Of a DNA stretch of 64,000 nt, positions 1-11,030 are shown one piece after another. The position numbers and the translations under genes are program-made. The stretch spans positions 984,004 through 1,048,003 of the forward strand of contig JAGTXX020000001.1 of the NCBI GenBank assembly GCA_019044685.2, read 5' to 3'. Each line of letters starts with the position of its first letter. The stretch's first letter is position 1. Under the pieces are notes generated by a model. It was not told the DNA's origin and made no database searches. It saw only the letters and a list, made by a program, of their open reading frames with translations. Origin of the DNA: Nannochloris sp. 'desiccata'. Its lineage: Eukaryota > Chlorophyta > Trebouxiophyceae > Chlorellales > Chlorellaceae.

Positions 1-4
1 GCAG

Positions 5-1448
5 TGATCCAATCTTTATATAAGAGAAGAGAATCCACCAAGGAATTTAAAAAAAATGTTGAAGCAGATGTCCAGACTGCTATCTATGAGTACCATGGGT
101 ACGTTGGGTTGTTTATCTGGTTTAGCAGCGCGATTCTCCCCCAAAACTTCTTCATATTTTCTATGTCACTGATGTTTTGGGCAATCCCCGCCTCTTAAAC
201 TTGTTTATTTTCTTTCCTGCAGTGGCGATTTTCGGTCCACAGACCTCCGCGTTCTGATGCTAGCAGTAAAGAATACCCTCCCTCAAGCAAAAGCTCAAAC
301 TCTATCCCGTGAATACAAGCAAAAAATGCTTCAAGTAATTAGAGACACTAAGAAGGAAGAACGGCGACGGCAGCAACAGCAAGAAGAAGAGAAAGAGGCA
401 CATCAAAACGCACGCTATTCTTTCGCTAATTTACCAGCGGAATGCCTTGAAACTATATTTTCCCATGTTGAAGACCCTACACCTTGGCTCGTGCAGCATG
501 GACATGCAAAGCGTGGCGACACCAAGCAATCTCAAACAAATTTTGGCAGTCGTTTATGCAGCTCACTTTTGGTAAAGTTTTGGCTTGTCACAGACACGAT
601 TATGATGTACTAAAACAAGGCTTTCACTTTAAAGAATTCTCATATTTAGCGACTAGTGAGAAAATGGCGGAGCTGCTGATGCCATGGCGGACTGATAGGA
701 TCATTTGCCATGATGCTATTCGGTGGTGTTCACCTGAGACACGGGCAAGAGTCATAGCAAATGCTGGGGATAAAGGGATAGCTTCAAATGAAAGGTCAGG
801 TGTGACCTTTTTAGATCCTCAAGAAGTGGTATTGTATTTAGTTACTAGGAGTGCACGTGCGGTTGTTGAGGTGAGAAAAATGGCGCCGATTTTTGATAGA
901 TGAGAAAATGGAGTGATTGAAACCAAAAATAGTTGATACGTTACCAGGTATTCAAGCGTACGTACACATATTGATTATAATAGTACTTCACCATGAAGAA
1001 GAGCAAGCACTCTTGGATTGGGGAAAAAGAAATCGAGAAGGGGCAACATTTGAAGAAAGGCCCCCGTTCATTTTGACCGCTGGTAAAATATATCGACCAC
1101 TGTTTCCTTGGCTTGAGGGTGTTTCCTTCTGATGAAAAGCCCTCCATGCCACACATAACTTTCGCGTTTCGGTATAAAGTCGTAAAAGTGGCTCTAGGAT
1201 GCATACTATACGTCTTTAAAGGGTCGATCTCTTGTACAATCCGAGTTCGGGAATACCATTTACTTATTCCCCAACTCTGTAGATGTGGCAGTCTACCTCC
1301 TGAGAATGTGGCGCTATACGTCTGTTTGGGAGATGCACGTGAACTGTGTTCATTGAAATTTGGAATAGCAGAGCCGGTTAATTTTCTGAAGGCCTTGGCT
1401 TTCCTTGCCAGATTTAGAATATTTGAAATAGTCTACATCAAAGTTTGA
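5..1448 (+). pseudogene. F-box protein gene, 5' partial, with apparent frameshifts
   Basis: An exon enters from the left edge, is followed by an intron at about 99-222 (GTACGT...CTGCAG), and continues in frame from 223. It encodes a charged, Q/E-rich coiled stretch and then an F-box (core LPAECLETIFSHVEDPTPWL, about 431-490). The second half of the F-box (ARAAWTCKAWRHQ, from 487) is in another frame, so one indel at about 485-490 breaks the domain. The second frame runs to 903. Protein-like sequence resumes at about 990-1125 and changes frame again near 1113-1125, ending at 1448. F-box proteins recruit substrates to SCF ubiquitin ligases. Two frame breaks suggest a decaying gene or assembly errors; the F-box itself is clear. 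Downstream of 903 the assignment is weak and no known domain is seen. Confidence 0.5.
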
Positions 1449-1719
1449 CACGATGGCCTTCAGTCTTTAGTGTCTCTCTTTGTAACAAAGCTGCGATCTC
1501 ATGTAATATGACTTGATTAAGTCAAACAGCACGCATTCTAAATACTTCTCTACAAGATGGTCCTCAGTTAAAAGGGCAGATAGTGAATTATCTGAAGGCT
1601 CGCTTTCTTCAAGTCGGACAGACAATAAGGCCGCTGATTCATTCAATTTAATACATAAAGCTTTGTGCACATTCATCATCAACCCTAGATTATGCGCAAA
1701 AGCGCTCAAAATGCCTTAC

Positions 1720-1823
1720 CAAAAAAGCGAGCCAGCATACTCCACGAGCTCGCCCGAAGCTACAACAAATATCTGAGGATAAACAGGCACCAATAAAAAA
1801 GACAGCAATATGAGAAACATAAC
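1720..1823 (-). other. Possible exon of a small membrane protein
   Basis: On the minus strand a CTTGCAG acceptor (1824-1830) and a GTAAGG donor (1714-1719) bound an open 104-nt stretch. It encodes a hydrophobic segment rich in L, F and V, then a short polar end (ASGELVEYAGSLFW). Flanking exons could not be joined with confidence: open stretches at 1467-1709 and 1917-2114 do not connect convincingly. No family is recognised. The rest of 1449-2158 holds nothing else I can support. Confidence 0.25.
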
Positions 1824-2158
1824 CTGCAAGTAGAATATAAACCATATAAGTAAGGCCATACGCATGAAATCATCTCTACATTATTATTTCAAAGTGCAGG
1901 AACAACACTTGTACTAATGTGGGGTATCAGTCAGGTTCCGGTCCTTGATCAGGTCAGGGTGGTTGAGCCTCAGGCAATGGATATATTGACAGCAAGGTGT
2001 TACTCAGTCTTAGATGTTCTGGTAAATTTTTGCAAAGCATCCTCGGCAGCCAGCCACCCTATTGACAAACCGAATGACGAACCACGACTCCTCTACTTTC
2101 ATAATATCATATGATAGAATACTAAAAATAAAAACACACTCACCTTTTCTAAATTAAA

Positions 2159-3737
2159 CTACTCATCCTCATCATCGCTGCCAAATACATTCTTCATAAG
2201 ATCTGTCTTTTGAGCAGCAGCAGCTTCAACATCTTCTTCATTATCTACCTCCACGGTTTGAGCATCTTCTTCTTCTCCACCAGCGTCCTCTAGTACAGCT
2301 CCCGCTTCGTGTTGTCTCTGTGCTTCTGTTCCCCCAGCTTGACCACCTTCTTCTAACTCTAAGATAAACTTCTCAGGTTGTAAGAAAGCATCTTCCTCAT
2401 CCCCTCCACCACCAACATTGCGTCCAGCTGCTCCTCTCTTTCTCTTCCTCAACGACACTTTTGTATTCAAATCTGAATAACCAACATAATCCTTACCTAA
2501 TCTAAAAAGGTACGTTTGGTTCTTTTCATCAAATCTAACCTGAGAATCATATTCACGAACCCATTCATAATCGCCACACAATTGCTTTGCAGTGATTGCC
2601 AATGCACCATTTGCATTATCGTTTGCTGAAGCGGCGGGTGGTGGATTTTTTGGTAGCAACCATGCCACAAACCTATCTTGTCCTCCATCAGCTTTTTTAC
2701 GAACAAATGATTTCAATTGTGATGCTTGCACACTGCGTGCACGGTCTTGAGGTGTTAATTTGGACAAAGCGTCCACATCTCCACCTGGATTACCATCAAA
2801 TATGGTCTGCACTAAATTCCACCCATCCAAGAGTTCATCTGGTAATATGGGCAGCTCTTCTAGAACAGTAGCTGAGGGGTTCTTCGGATGATGCACAGGA
2901 CGACGTGCTGCTGCGAAGGATCCTTCAATTGATGCTATTTGTACTTGAGGATCGTCCAAATCAATAGCGGCATCAGCATCAGCGCCTTGAGACCCACCAG
3001 CAGCAAGATCTTCTTTCGCAGCCTTGATACTCGCAGCAGTACGCCTGGTCCCGAAATCGTTAGAAATGTATTTAGTACGCATAAGCCATGTTACGTCTGA
3101 GGCACCTTCACGAAGAGCACGGTGATGGTGAGCGTCACGACCTGTAAGACCACCAACAGCACGAAGAGGGCCTCCTTTGTTTTCTACTTGTAGCAACGCA
3201 GCATCAGCAGGGTGTAGCTCTCCTTTAGTCAGAGAGCTACCACCACTACGTGAAGATGATAATGGGATAGAGTACCTTTCTATATCTAAAGCGTTGATAG
3301 GGATACCTAGGTCTGGTGGAAATAAGACATCTCGTTTCATTTCTTTTTCAAGGGATGTGAGTTGGAATGCTGCGAGGTCTTGGGTGTTGAGAGGTGGTAG
3401 AAGCATCTTCGGGTCACAGGAAATCTGGCGAAAAGGATGTTTTAGGGGGGAGGGAAAGCTTGGGGTCAGAAAAATGAAAGAAAATATTAAAAAATAAAGC
3501 CGACCTATAGCTTTAAAAAATCATTAAGTTCTCTCTTACCTCTGGGAGATCATTTCTAAAGCGAACATTGCATACAAATGGCGTCCCTGACTTTTTTAAT
3601 GCATTGTCGGTATGGATTTTCAGCAGCATTTCAGGTTTCCTGGCATCCTGCTGATGAAGACGATTAAAAGGAGGGAGGGGCGGGGCGTTAGAAATGTAAA
3701 CACGAATGAAGGGAGTCGCCCAGAGCTCAGCAAACAA
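2159..3737 (-). CDS. PAF1: PAF1 complex subunit PAF1 (VIP2/ELF7 homologue)
   Basis: Core subunit of the nuclear PAF1 complex, which travels with RNA polymerase II and supports elongation-linked histone modification. Exon 1 ends at 3540 (GTAAGA donor) and exon 2 starts at 3424; the 114-bp intron is phase 0. The joined reading gives the family landmark FVCNVRFRNDLPE, then LLPPLNTQDL and the FPPDLGIPIN segment that aligns with plant ELF7. A later DVTWLMRTKYISND block and an acidic, Ser/Asp/Glu-rich tail (VFGSDDEDE) are also typical. The total is about 487 aa if translation starts at 3737. That start is uncertain: a TTCTAAC-polypyrimidine-CAG motif at about 3646-3690 looks like another 3' splice site, so the first residues may come from an exon further upstream. 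Confidence 0.85.
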
Positions 3738-3740
3738 AGC

Positions 3741-4339
3741 TGCGGGCTCCTAATCTTCTTAAAAGCAACTTAAACATACATGTGTGCCTCTTCCACCTTG
3801 CCGCTGCTTGTCCATCGTTCTAATCAAGCTCCCCAAGCTATTTGAATTTACTAGGATGATGCTAGATAAAGAGAGTAATACGCGATCCCTGTAGTTAATC
3901 CTGATTTATCACGTCCAAGTTGCATTAGAGCTTGCAATTATGTTAGATATAGGTTTCACTTGAGAAAACTAAAAGATCAAAGAAGGTGAATTGAATAATT
4001 CTACAGGCTTTTAAAACAGCGTAATCGATCTACAGCGCCTTCATTGCCTTTTTAAAGGAATACTGATTGTTTTCTTATGTGGCGATGCTGTGATATCGCC
4101 TCAATAAACTTAGAAACAGCCCAAATGTACCTCTGAACAAGCTTTGTACCCTCAAGCCACTGACTTATCAAGTGTTTATTTCAAGTGCATTTAGGCTAAA
4201 TGCATACCAATTCCCAACGTCGATATCAAATAATGTATACACAATAAGCGGCACTTTGCACAACGCGCCTTGGACATTCGATTAAAACATTAGTCTTTTC
4301 TCTACATGCTTTGTTGACGGCCTGGCTAGTATCTAAAAA
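3741..4339. other. Intergenic region between PAF1 and the NiCoT-like gene
   Basis: About 600 bases of AT-rich sequence between divergently transcribed genes, presumably holding both promoters and 5' leaders. No ORF, RNA gene or repeat could be supported. Confidence 0.5.
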
Positions 4340-5542
4340 ATGAACTCGTCAAGGTCACTTCCCAGTGGCCATATAAAGGAAATTAGGCCGCCAAGGTATT
4401 ATCGAATTATGAATTGTGTGCAATTTACACAATCCAATGGCTTACATGTCCCGGTAGCATCATTAAAGACCTTGCCTACTCTAGCTTCTTTTTCTAAGCC
4501 ATGTCGGCCCCAGCAGACCGGTCCTCTGAGATTACGGGAAAGGCAATCTACAGTGGAGTGTTCAGCAGCAGCATCTTCTGCTTTCCCTGCTCCCCCACAA
4601 GAACGGGAACGGGAACCTGCTCCTGCTGCCCCCGCTCCCGGCACGTGGGTCCGCTTCGCTGCCTTGGCTGCAGGAGCTGCCATTTGCTTTAGCATCGTCG
4701 CTTCTGCCCCTTCAACTGGCAGTAGTGCAGCATTAGCAGCTGTATCCCTTTCAGCTCGTAGTTTCACCGCCGAGACAATCGCGACCGCAGTCAAAAGCGC
4801 CTGTGCTGGTCTTGCTGCAGGCTGTCTCCACACCTTGGCTGGGGCAGACCACCTTGCTGCTCTTACCCCTTTGACAATAGGACGCAGCCAACTAAAAGCG
4901 TCTTTATTAGGTGCATTATGGGGCTTTGGTCATTCTACTGGCCAATTAATTCTAGGCTTATTAATGGTGATATTAAAGGACAGATTCACTGCCCTGGTTC
5001 CCGCCTTGTCAAAATGGGGCGGCACCACCGTTGGACTCACCCTACTCGCGATCGGTGCAATGGGAATATATGAATCGTTTTTTGAAGAACATGACGACAA
5101 AGACCATGCTGAAGCAGCCACAGCAAGTGCGTCAGTCTCTTCTGTAGCAGATGCATTCACCAGCGGAGTCGAAGTACAAACAGGAGGCTTGCTGGCGGTG
5201 AAAGAAGAACGCAGAGGATTTGGATTAGCTACGTTTGCTACTGGAATTGTGTATGGATTACAACCTGATGCATTGTTTGTTATTGTACCTGCACTGGCGT
5301 TACCAACGAAATTAGCTGCGGTTGCATATATATTGATGTTTGTAGTTGGAACAGTGGCGGCAATGGGAGCATATACAGGTATAATTGGTGCGACCTCTGC
5401 TGCAATCAAGAGAAGTAATTCGGGGTTAACGAAGAAATTGAGTGGGATTGCAGCGTTTGCAGCTATTGCTATTGGATTAGGGGTGTTGGCTTCTGGGTGG
5501 GGTGTTGATTTGCCTTGGTTTGGTGGTGGGCATCATCACTAA
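4340..5542 (+). CDS. Plastid NiCoT/HupE-UreH-like metal transporter
   Basis: A 400-aa intronless protein. The first ~95 residues are Ser/Arg/Ala-rich and low in acid, like a chloroplast transit peptide. They are followed by a hydrophobic helix and then the transporter core. The diagnostic helix motif HTLAGADHLAALTP (about residue 165) carries the H-x5-DH pattern used for Ni/Co recognition in NiCoT proteins, and GFGHSTGQL follows at about 195. A hydrophilic, D/H/E-rich loop (about 245-295) separates the two membrane halves; the second half has the GIVYGLQPDAL motif. The C-terminus ends in HHH, possibly a metal ligand. It resembles the plant plastid 'high-affinity nickel transport family' proteins. 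Family membership is clear; the substrate is inferred, and a different metal cannot be excluded. Confidence 0.82.
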   Translation: MNSSRSLPSGHIKEIRPPRYYRIMNCVQFTQSNGLHVPVASLKTLPTLASFSKPCRPQQTGPLRLRERQSTVECSAAASSAFPAPPQEREREPAPAAPAPGTWVRFAALAAGAAICFSIVASAPSTGSSAALAAVSLSARSFTAETIATAVKSACAGLAAGCLHTLAGADHLAALTPLTIGRSQLKASLLGALWGFGHSTGQLILGLLMVILKDRFTALVPALSKWGGTTVGLTLLAIGAMGIYESFFEEHDDKDHAEAATASASVSSVADAFTSGVEVQTGGLLAVKEERRGFGLATFATGIVYGLQPDALFVIVPALALPTKLAAVAYILMFVVGTVAAMGAYTGIIGATSAAIKRSNSGLTKKLSGIAAFAAIAIGLGVLASGWGVDLPWFGGGHHH

Positions 5543-5763
5543 AGGATGGGAGTCGATGCTTCAAAAAAAACCTCCCGCCCTTCCATTTTCTCTTGTTAGG
5601 CAGTAGATCCATCCTCATTGCATTAATGTATGTGTTTTAAATGTTAGAAAATGAGCATACAGATAGTGTAAATAGCAAGCACAAAAATAAGAGTAACAGA
5701 TAAGCGGTAAGCAACAAACATAAAATAACTAGGAAAGTACTAGTTAAGCTGACATTAATTAAA

Positions 5764-6250
5764 TTATTGTTGCCGTGGAATAAATGATGTGCTACCTACA
5801 CCTTGCTGTGCCTCCTTTCCAGCAAATTGTCCCCAAGATGACTCTAATTTTTGTCCATCAATGCCAGCTGCTTTTAATTTTGTCGCTGTGTCCATTTCTT
5901 GAGCTTTGTTTTGCACTAAATCTAGAATCTGGGTTATGGAAAGATTGCTGGTGACGATCCGTTCTATACTCTTGTTTTCGTATTCGATCTCAATGATCGG
6001 CTCGCTTTTTACCCTGTAGAAGAGAATACGGTTTAATCAGCTAAGAGCGACGATGGCAGGGCGGCACCATTGTCAAGGTCTGTCCGTTCAAGCAGATAAC
6101 TCACATGACTCTATGTTCTACTTTGCAATCGGGGTTGGTTGCATGTGCTGGTGCACTTGTTACCCTTGCTAAGAACTCACGAGCTGAGCGAGCTTCCCCG
6201 GTCCATGGAGAGAATTGCACAAGGATGCGCGATATTTGCTTGAGCTGCAT
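5764..6250 (-). CDS. MRPL53: Mitochondrial large-subunit ribosomal protein mL53
   Basis: Two exons, 6250-6105 and 6013-5764, joined across a 91-bp GTGAGT...CTACAG intron give 131 aa. The N-terminus (MQLKQISRILVQFSPW) followed by a Ser/Ala-rich helix, the NPDCKVEHRV strand and the SEPIIEIEYENK strand follow the thioredoxin-like fold of mL53, a component of the mitochondrial ribosome. The gene is too short in each exon to stand out as a long ORF. It lies convergently with the NiCoT-like gene (3' ends 221 bp apart) and divergently from the MCTS1 gene. Confidence 0.75.
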
Positions 6251-6519
6251 GGTGGCAGGGTAAAGAAAATTTGTCTTTAGAGCTAATTGAATGAATTTAG
6301 GCTAATTTTATTATCAGTGCTATTAATGAGAGCGCAGTGGTCTCTTGAACAGAAAAATAAAGCTTTGCAAAAAACTGCTCCAAGGCGGCTATTTTTGATT
6401 ATTGCGCACATCCAGGATTCTTTTTAATAAATGTAAACGTGGTTGTACTTTCTGGTGGAATATATATCGCCTGTATTCACCGTAGTTGTTCATCTGATCG
6501 CAATCATATAAAGTAAACT

Positions 6520-7227
6520 ATGTCACAACTCTTTCGCACCTTTGGAAAGGACAAGTTCTCAGCACAAACTCAATTAAAGCACTCCGTACAAAGATCCATT
6601 AGAAGTAGGTAGACTTGAGTAGATTGCAGCCCAGCACCTTGCCGGATTCGGTTTCATTCTCATCACCAAGTCGCCGCCGCCTTTTACGTTTTTTTAATTT
6701 TTATTCTGTCATTTATTGCAGATCAAATAGCAGAAGCATACCCATACCTCGCTGACAATGGAATCTTAGACGTTCTCCTCCCTAAAAAAGCAGATCTCGT
6801 CCTCATAAAATTACCTGAACATGTTCAATTGCTAGTTTTAGATCATGTCCCTCTCTTTTTCAGCACACGAGACGGTGGCTGGTTCCCTACGCTCCGTTTA
6901 TTACACCAATACCCAGATATGATGCCTAAACTACGTGCCGATAAAGGTGCTATTAAATTCGTTCTCTCTGGTGCTAATATTATGTGCCCTGGATTGACCA
7001 GTCCAGGTGCTACCATCCATGATGAAGTAGTTGAGGGCACCCCTGTTGCTATTTATGCAGAAGAGAAAGAGGTTGCCATGGCTGTGGGGTATGCAATAAT
7101 GTCAACAGCAGAGATGAAGGAAGTGAATAAAGGGATTGGTGTTGAGAATTTGCATTATTTGAACGATGGATTATGGAAAAAATCCAAAATTAAATTAAGA
7201 GAAAGAAAAAGAAGAACCGCTTGTTGA
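6520..7227 (+). CDS. MCTS1: MCTS1-like PUA-domain translation factor
   Basis: Exon 1 is 6520-6604, followed by a 117-bp intron (GTAGGT...TTGCAG) and exon 2 at 6722-7227. The joint creates an Asn codon and a continuous reading close to animal and plant MCTS1 around SVQRSIRNQIAEAYPYL. The C-terminal PUA domain contains the near-invariant DKGAIKFVLSGANIMCPGLT and the VNKGIGVENLHYLNDGLW block. MCTS1 pairs with DENR to recycle and reinitiate 40S ribosomes. The protein is about 196 aa, slightly longer than the family norm because of a basic C-terminal tail (KLRERKRRTAC). Confidence 0.9.
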
Positions 7228-7432
7228 TTTTAATGTGGCGGTGGCCCTTTGCTTTGTATGTTGCTAAATAATAAAACCTAGGACTCTGTGAGCGATACAA
7301 AAGACTGTAGACAACTGATTTAACACGGATCAATCTACCTTTAATCAGTAAATACCGCTACTAATAGTAAGTCTATATATTTACAGAGAGAAAGAAATCT
7401 AAAAAATAATACCGATACCATTTTACTTTCTT

Positions 7433-9394
7433 TTATTCTTTTTTTCTTAATCTAGCTGCAAAGGCTCCATCAGTTCCATGGACATGAGGCAACATCCTCA
7501 ACATCCCCTGCTCAGACAAACACTCACTAGGCACACATGCACTCTCAGGTGGTGGTTCTACAACAAATTCACTCCCTAAATCACTATGTAGAAAGCTTGC
7601 AATTATGTTTTCATTCTCTTCGGCTTCTAAACTACAAGTCGAGTACACAAGCAATCCTCCTGGCCTAACAACCTGTGCTGCTGAAGACAATAATTCACTT
7701 TGTAAAGTGCACAAAACAGCTAAATCTTCAGGTTGGCGACGCCATCTTAAATCTGCTCTTTTTGCCAACACTCCCGTCCCACTGCAAGGGGCGTCAACCA
7801 GTACGCGATCGAAATAGTCTTCAGCTGCAGCACTGTTGCCACAAAATTGACGTGCATCTTGAGGGACACATTGCAAGAACTCATCCTCTGAGGCAGTAGT
7901 AGGGAATGGGAAAGTCACTGTAGTAGTTGTATCCGGAGCACTAAGGTCAACACCAGTTTCAAAAGGTGTTTTATCGGTGGCATTCGTAATCTTCTTAAAG
8001 CTGTCTCTTTTCAAGATACCCTGTGCTCTAGCAGTTGCTGCCACAGCACGTAATCTCGCCGTACTCAAATCCAACGCTACAATCCTTCCTTGCTTATTCA
8101 TTCTCGCTGCTGCAAACAACGTTTTTCCACCAGGAGCAGCACAGCAATCTAAAATCTTCTCACCCGGTCGTGGATCCAGCATAGCCACAACGAGCCCAGC
8201 AGCTTCATCTTGTACTTGAGCTTGACCTTTAGTCAGCATCCCGGAAGAAAGGACAGCTTGAAGACCGGATTCAATAACTAGAAATTCATTCGGTAGATAT
8301 TTTGAAGGGTGGGCATTGATAGCTTGAATAGCAGAAGACTTTGTATTTGAATTTGAAGAAGGGGCGGTATGGTCATCTTCCCCGTTGTTCTGATTTTGTT
8401 TTTGAGCTTGTGTCTGGTGTTCTAGTTGTTGTATAAAATGGCTAGGTGTAATATTCGTACCATTCCCATTCGTTCCAACTAAGCGTATACTATATCCCGG
8501 TCGTTTATTATCATGCTGTAACAACGCCATGGTATCTTTCTTGCCAAATTCAGTCAACCATTTCTTAACCAACCACGTGGGGTGTGACGTGGCGACCCCC
8601 ATTGCATCCGCTAAAACACCTACTGAGCAATCTGGGGCTGGTGGAGGTGGGCGAGGGATCTGACCATCATCAACGCAGCGAAGTAAAGTGCGCAAGACAC
8701 CGTTGGCGACTTTACCACAGCCTTCATGCATCACTGATTTTGCTAAATTCACATACTCATTCACTGCATAGGGTGCTAGGCCTAGTTCTAACACTTCGTA
8801 GCTTCCCATCAAGAGAAGCAATCGTAATGGGGCATCCATTTTATCTAAATTTGTAGGTTTGGGGAGGTTGTTTAGTACCCACGCCAGTCTACGTCGCCAT
8901 CTGGTGACGCTGGACACCAAATCTGTAGCTTGACGGCGATTACGTTCATCTAAAGCTTTTCTACCAGATCCAGTCGTTGCTGCAACTGTGCTTTCCGTGT
9001 TCTCATCTGTGTCTGCACCGGCAGTGGGAGAGCCACCGACAAGACCTGAGAATGCGCCTTCTTCTTCTATACGGAGTAGTTGTTGAAGAGCAACAGAGCG
9101 AGAGGTAGGGGGAAGTCTTTGTAAACGGGCTAGCCAGACTTCTGCATCAGCTGGGCCTTGGTAGTCATTAGAAGAGGCTCTTTCTTGTTGTTCTTGTTGT
9201 GGTTGCTGCTGCTGGGGCGGTGGTGAACGGCGTCGGGCATTGGGTAAATAGTCTCGAGAACGAGTCCCTCCTGATCTGCAACTAATTTGCAATGCGCGTC
9301 GTGAATGCGTCAATATTGGACTCCGAAGACCGACACGGCAGGCTTTAAATGCAGGCAATTGCATGCCCAGCATGCACGATTTTAACATGTTCAA
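7433..9394 (-). CDS. RsmB/Sun-type rRNA cytosine-C5 methyltransferase with NusB domain, probably plastid
   Basis: A 653-aa intronless protein. An Arg/Ser/Leu-rich N-terminus without acidic residues suggests an organelle transit peptide. A NusB-like helical RNA-binding domain covers about 135-260 (NRRQATDLVSSV... LLLMGSYEVLELGLAPYAVNEYV). The class I SAM methyltransferase domain follows: motif I at about 410 (LDCCAAPGGKT), motif IV with the PCS signature at about 535 (LVDAPCSGTGVL), and motif VI with the catalytic TCS at about 585 (YSTCSLEAEE). RsmB methylates C967 of bacterial 16S rRNA; plants have a plastid homologue with the same NusB-Sun architecture. Q-rich and N/T/D-rich linkers (about 60-70 and 320-345) are lineage-specific. 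Confidence 0.88.
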   Translation of the reverse strand: MNMLKSCMLGMQLPAFKACRVGLRSPILTHSRRALQISCRSGGTRSRDYLPNARRRSPPPQQQQPQQEQQERASSNDYQGPADAEVWLARLQRLPPTSRSVALQQLLRIEEEGAFSGLVGGSPTAGADTDENTESTVAATTGSGRKALDERNRRQATDLVSSVTRWRRRLAWVLNNLPKPTNLDKMDAPLRLLLLMGSYEVLELGLAPYAVNEYVNLAKSVMHEGCGKVANGVLRTLLRCVDDGQIPRPPPPAPDCSVGVLADAMGVATSHPTWLVKKWLTEFGKKDTMALLQHDNKRPGYSIRLVGTNGNGTNITPSHFIQQLEHQTQAQKQNQNNGEDDHTAPSSNSNTKSSAIQAINAHPSKYLPNEFLVIESGLQAVLSSGMLTKGQAQVQDEAAGLVVAMLDPRPGEKILDCCAAPGGKTLFAAARMNKQGRIVALDLSTARLRAVAATARAQGILKRDSFKKITNATDKTPFETGVDLSAPDTTTTVTFPFPTTASEDEFLQCVPQDARQFCGNSAAAEDYFDRVLVDAPCSGTGVLAKRADLRWRRQPEDLAVLCTLQSELLSSAAQVVRPGGLLVYSTCSLEAEENENIIASFLHSDLGSEFVVEPPPESACVPSECLSEQGMLRMLPHVHGTDGAFAARLRKKE

Positions 9395-9703
9395 AGAAGT
9401 ATATGCATGAACTGCGTGGAGGCGCTTTTTGTTTAAGATCAGTGCTCTAAAATCTATCCGTAATGAAAATATCTAAGTTTGAATTTGAAATATCGTGCCC
9501 CCAAGCAAAGTGCCTCAATAGCTCAACTCAACTTGAAGCTCTTTATAATGCCCTGGACCTCAAAGAGTTGATATCAAAACTAATTATCTATACTAAGCAT
9601 ATTCCATCAAATTCAAAACAGGAGTGCTGCACAACTTAGCGCCATTTTTTACCCATAGTTTCCCATAGAATCATCTTCGTGCTAGCAAAATTAAAGCACG
9701 GAC
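9395..9703. other. Divergent promoter region
   Basis: 309 bases between the start codons of the RsmB-like and UPM1 genes, which are transcribed away from each other. No ORF or clear motif is seen; it should hold both promoters. Confidence 0.4.
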
Positions 9704-10834
9704 ATGTTGCCTTCTGCAAGCTATAACTACATGCGCTGTGCGCAGAAACCACTCAATACTACATTTTCTCATCATCTTAGCTTACCACGGAGCAGAATAG
9801 CTCGACTCCCTTTGTTGTCTCACTCTCGATTAGTTGCTGCCTCGGCATCTCGCTCCACTGGTGAAGAAGAGAACCAAGGCCAAAACTGGTACCAAGAAGA
9901 TGGCTCTTCTGGTGAAACGTTACTCCAATTGTTCCGTGAGAAACAGCCGGAAATAGAATCTAATAAAGGTCCTGGTGCAGTCTATTTAGTTGGGACAGGG
10001 CCCGGTGATCCTGGCTTGTTGACGTTAAAAGCCGTGAGATTAATGCAAACAGCTCATGTAGTACTTTACGACCGTCTTGTGTCCGAAGACATTCTTCGCC
10101 TTGTCAACCCCGGTGCGTTGATGGTCTACGTAGGCAAACAACGCAGCTACCATACGAGAACACAACAAGAAATCCACGAGCTGCTCCGCACCTTTGCTGC
10201 TGATGCGGGTGCGACTGTTGTTCGTTTAAAAGGCGGAGATCCTTTTGTATTTGGCCGTGGTGGTGAAGAGGCAGAATATTTGCAACATCGTGGTGTTTCT
10301 GTGTTCTGTGTACCTGGCATTACTGCCGCTGCTGGGATCTCAGCTGAACTTGGCATCCCTCTAACTCACCGAGGATTAGCAACTTCAGTTCGATTCTTAA
10401 CTGGCCATGCAAGAGAAGGTGGACAAGCTGCATTGGATGAATCTATCGCAACTGCAGTTGATCCTCACACGACGCTCGTAGTCTATATGGGGCTAGCAAC
10501 GTTACGGCGCCTTATTACGGAATTGACTGAAGGCGGTATAGATGGTGCGACACCAGCTGCTGCTATTGAACGTGGAACGACACCTGAGCAACGTATCGTA
10601 TGGTCTACTTTGGAACAATTGGCAGACGAAGCCGATGCAGCGACGCTTCAGAGTCCTACTCTAATTATTATTGGCAAAGTAGTGGCATTGGCGCTTGGCT
10701 GGCAGCAGGCGCAGTTAACTGGGAAGAGTTTAGAAGTGCCTGGTGCACATCATTTGCCGTTTCCCGTACTTCCTGGAGTAGTGCCTGTGCCCGAAGATCT
10801 TGTTGAGAATTCTTCTGGGTGGAGAATGCTTTGA
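9704..10834 (+). CDS. UPM1: Uroporphyrinogen-III C-methyltransferase (SUMT)
   Basis: A 376-aa intronless enzyme that methylates uroporphyrinogen III at C2 and C7 with SAM to give precorrin-2, the first step to sirohaem for nitrite and sulfite reductases. The first ~80 residues form a Ser/Arg-rich transit peptide. The catalytic core begins with the SAM-binding loop VGTGPGDPGLLTLKA (about 96-110), then VLYDRLVS, GKQRSYH, the LKGGDPFVFGRGGEE loop (about 175-189) and PGITAAAGISAELGIPLTHRG, all hallmarks of CobA/SUMT. No CysG-type dehydrogenase domain is present, as in plant UPM1. Confidence 0.93.
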   Translation: MLPSASYNYMRCAQKPLNTTFSHHLSLPRSRIARLPLLSHSRLVAASASRSTGEEENQGQNWYQEDGSSGETLLQLFREKQPEIESNKGPGAVYLVGTGPGDPGLLTLKAVRLMQTAHVVLYDRLVSEDILRLVNPGALMVYVGKQRSYHTRTQQEIHELLRTFAADAGATVVRLKGGDPFVFGRGGEEAEYLQHRGVSVFCVPGITAAAGISAELGIPLTHRGLATSVRFLTGHAREGGQAALDESIATAVDPHTTLVVYMGLATLRRLITELTEGGIDGATPAAAIERGTTPEQRIVWSTLEQLADEADAATLQSPTLIIIGKVVALALGWQQAQLTGKSLEVPGAHHLPFPVLPGVVPVPEDLVENSSGWRML

Positions 10835-11030
10835 GGAAAGAAATACAAACTGGGTGTTTGTCTTAGGGTTTCTGCCTATGAAATGAAATGAGCGATCGGT
10901 AGTCGAATAAATAAATGTGACAACATAGCTGTAATTGCAATCCATGTACCATTAGTACTATAGTTTTGTAAAGTATAAGTCGTATATAATGATTAAGAAA
11001 AGGAAACGGCTTTTTTAATTAACTTTCTAG

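Noticed and set aside
4399..4833. 144-codon minus frame inside the NiCoT-like gene
   Set aside because: It is antisense to a well-supported coding sequence and has only compositional Ala/Gly/Arg bias.
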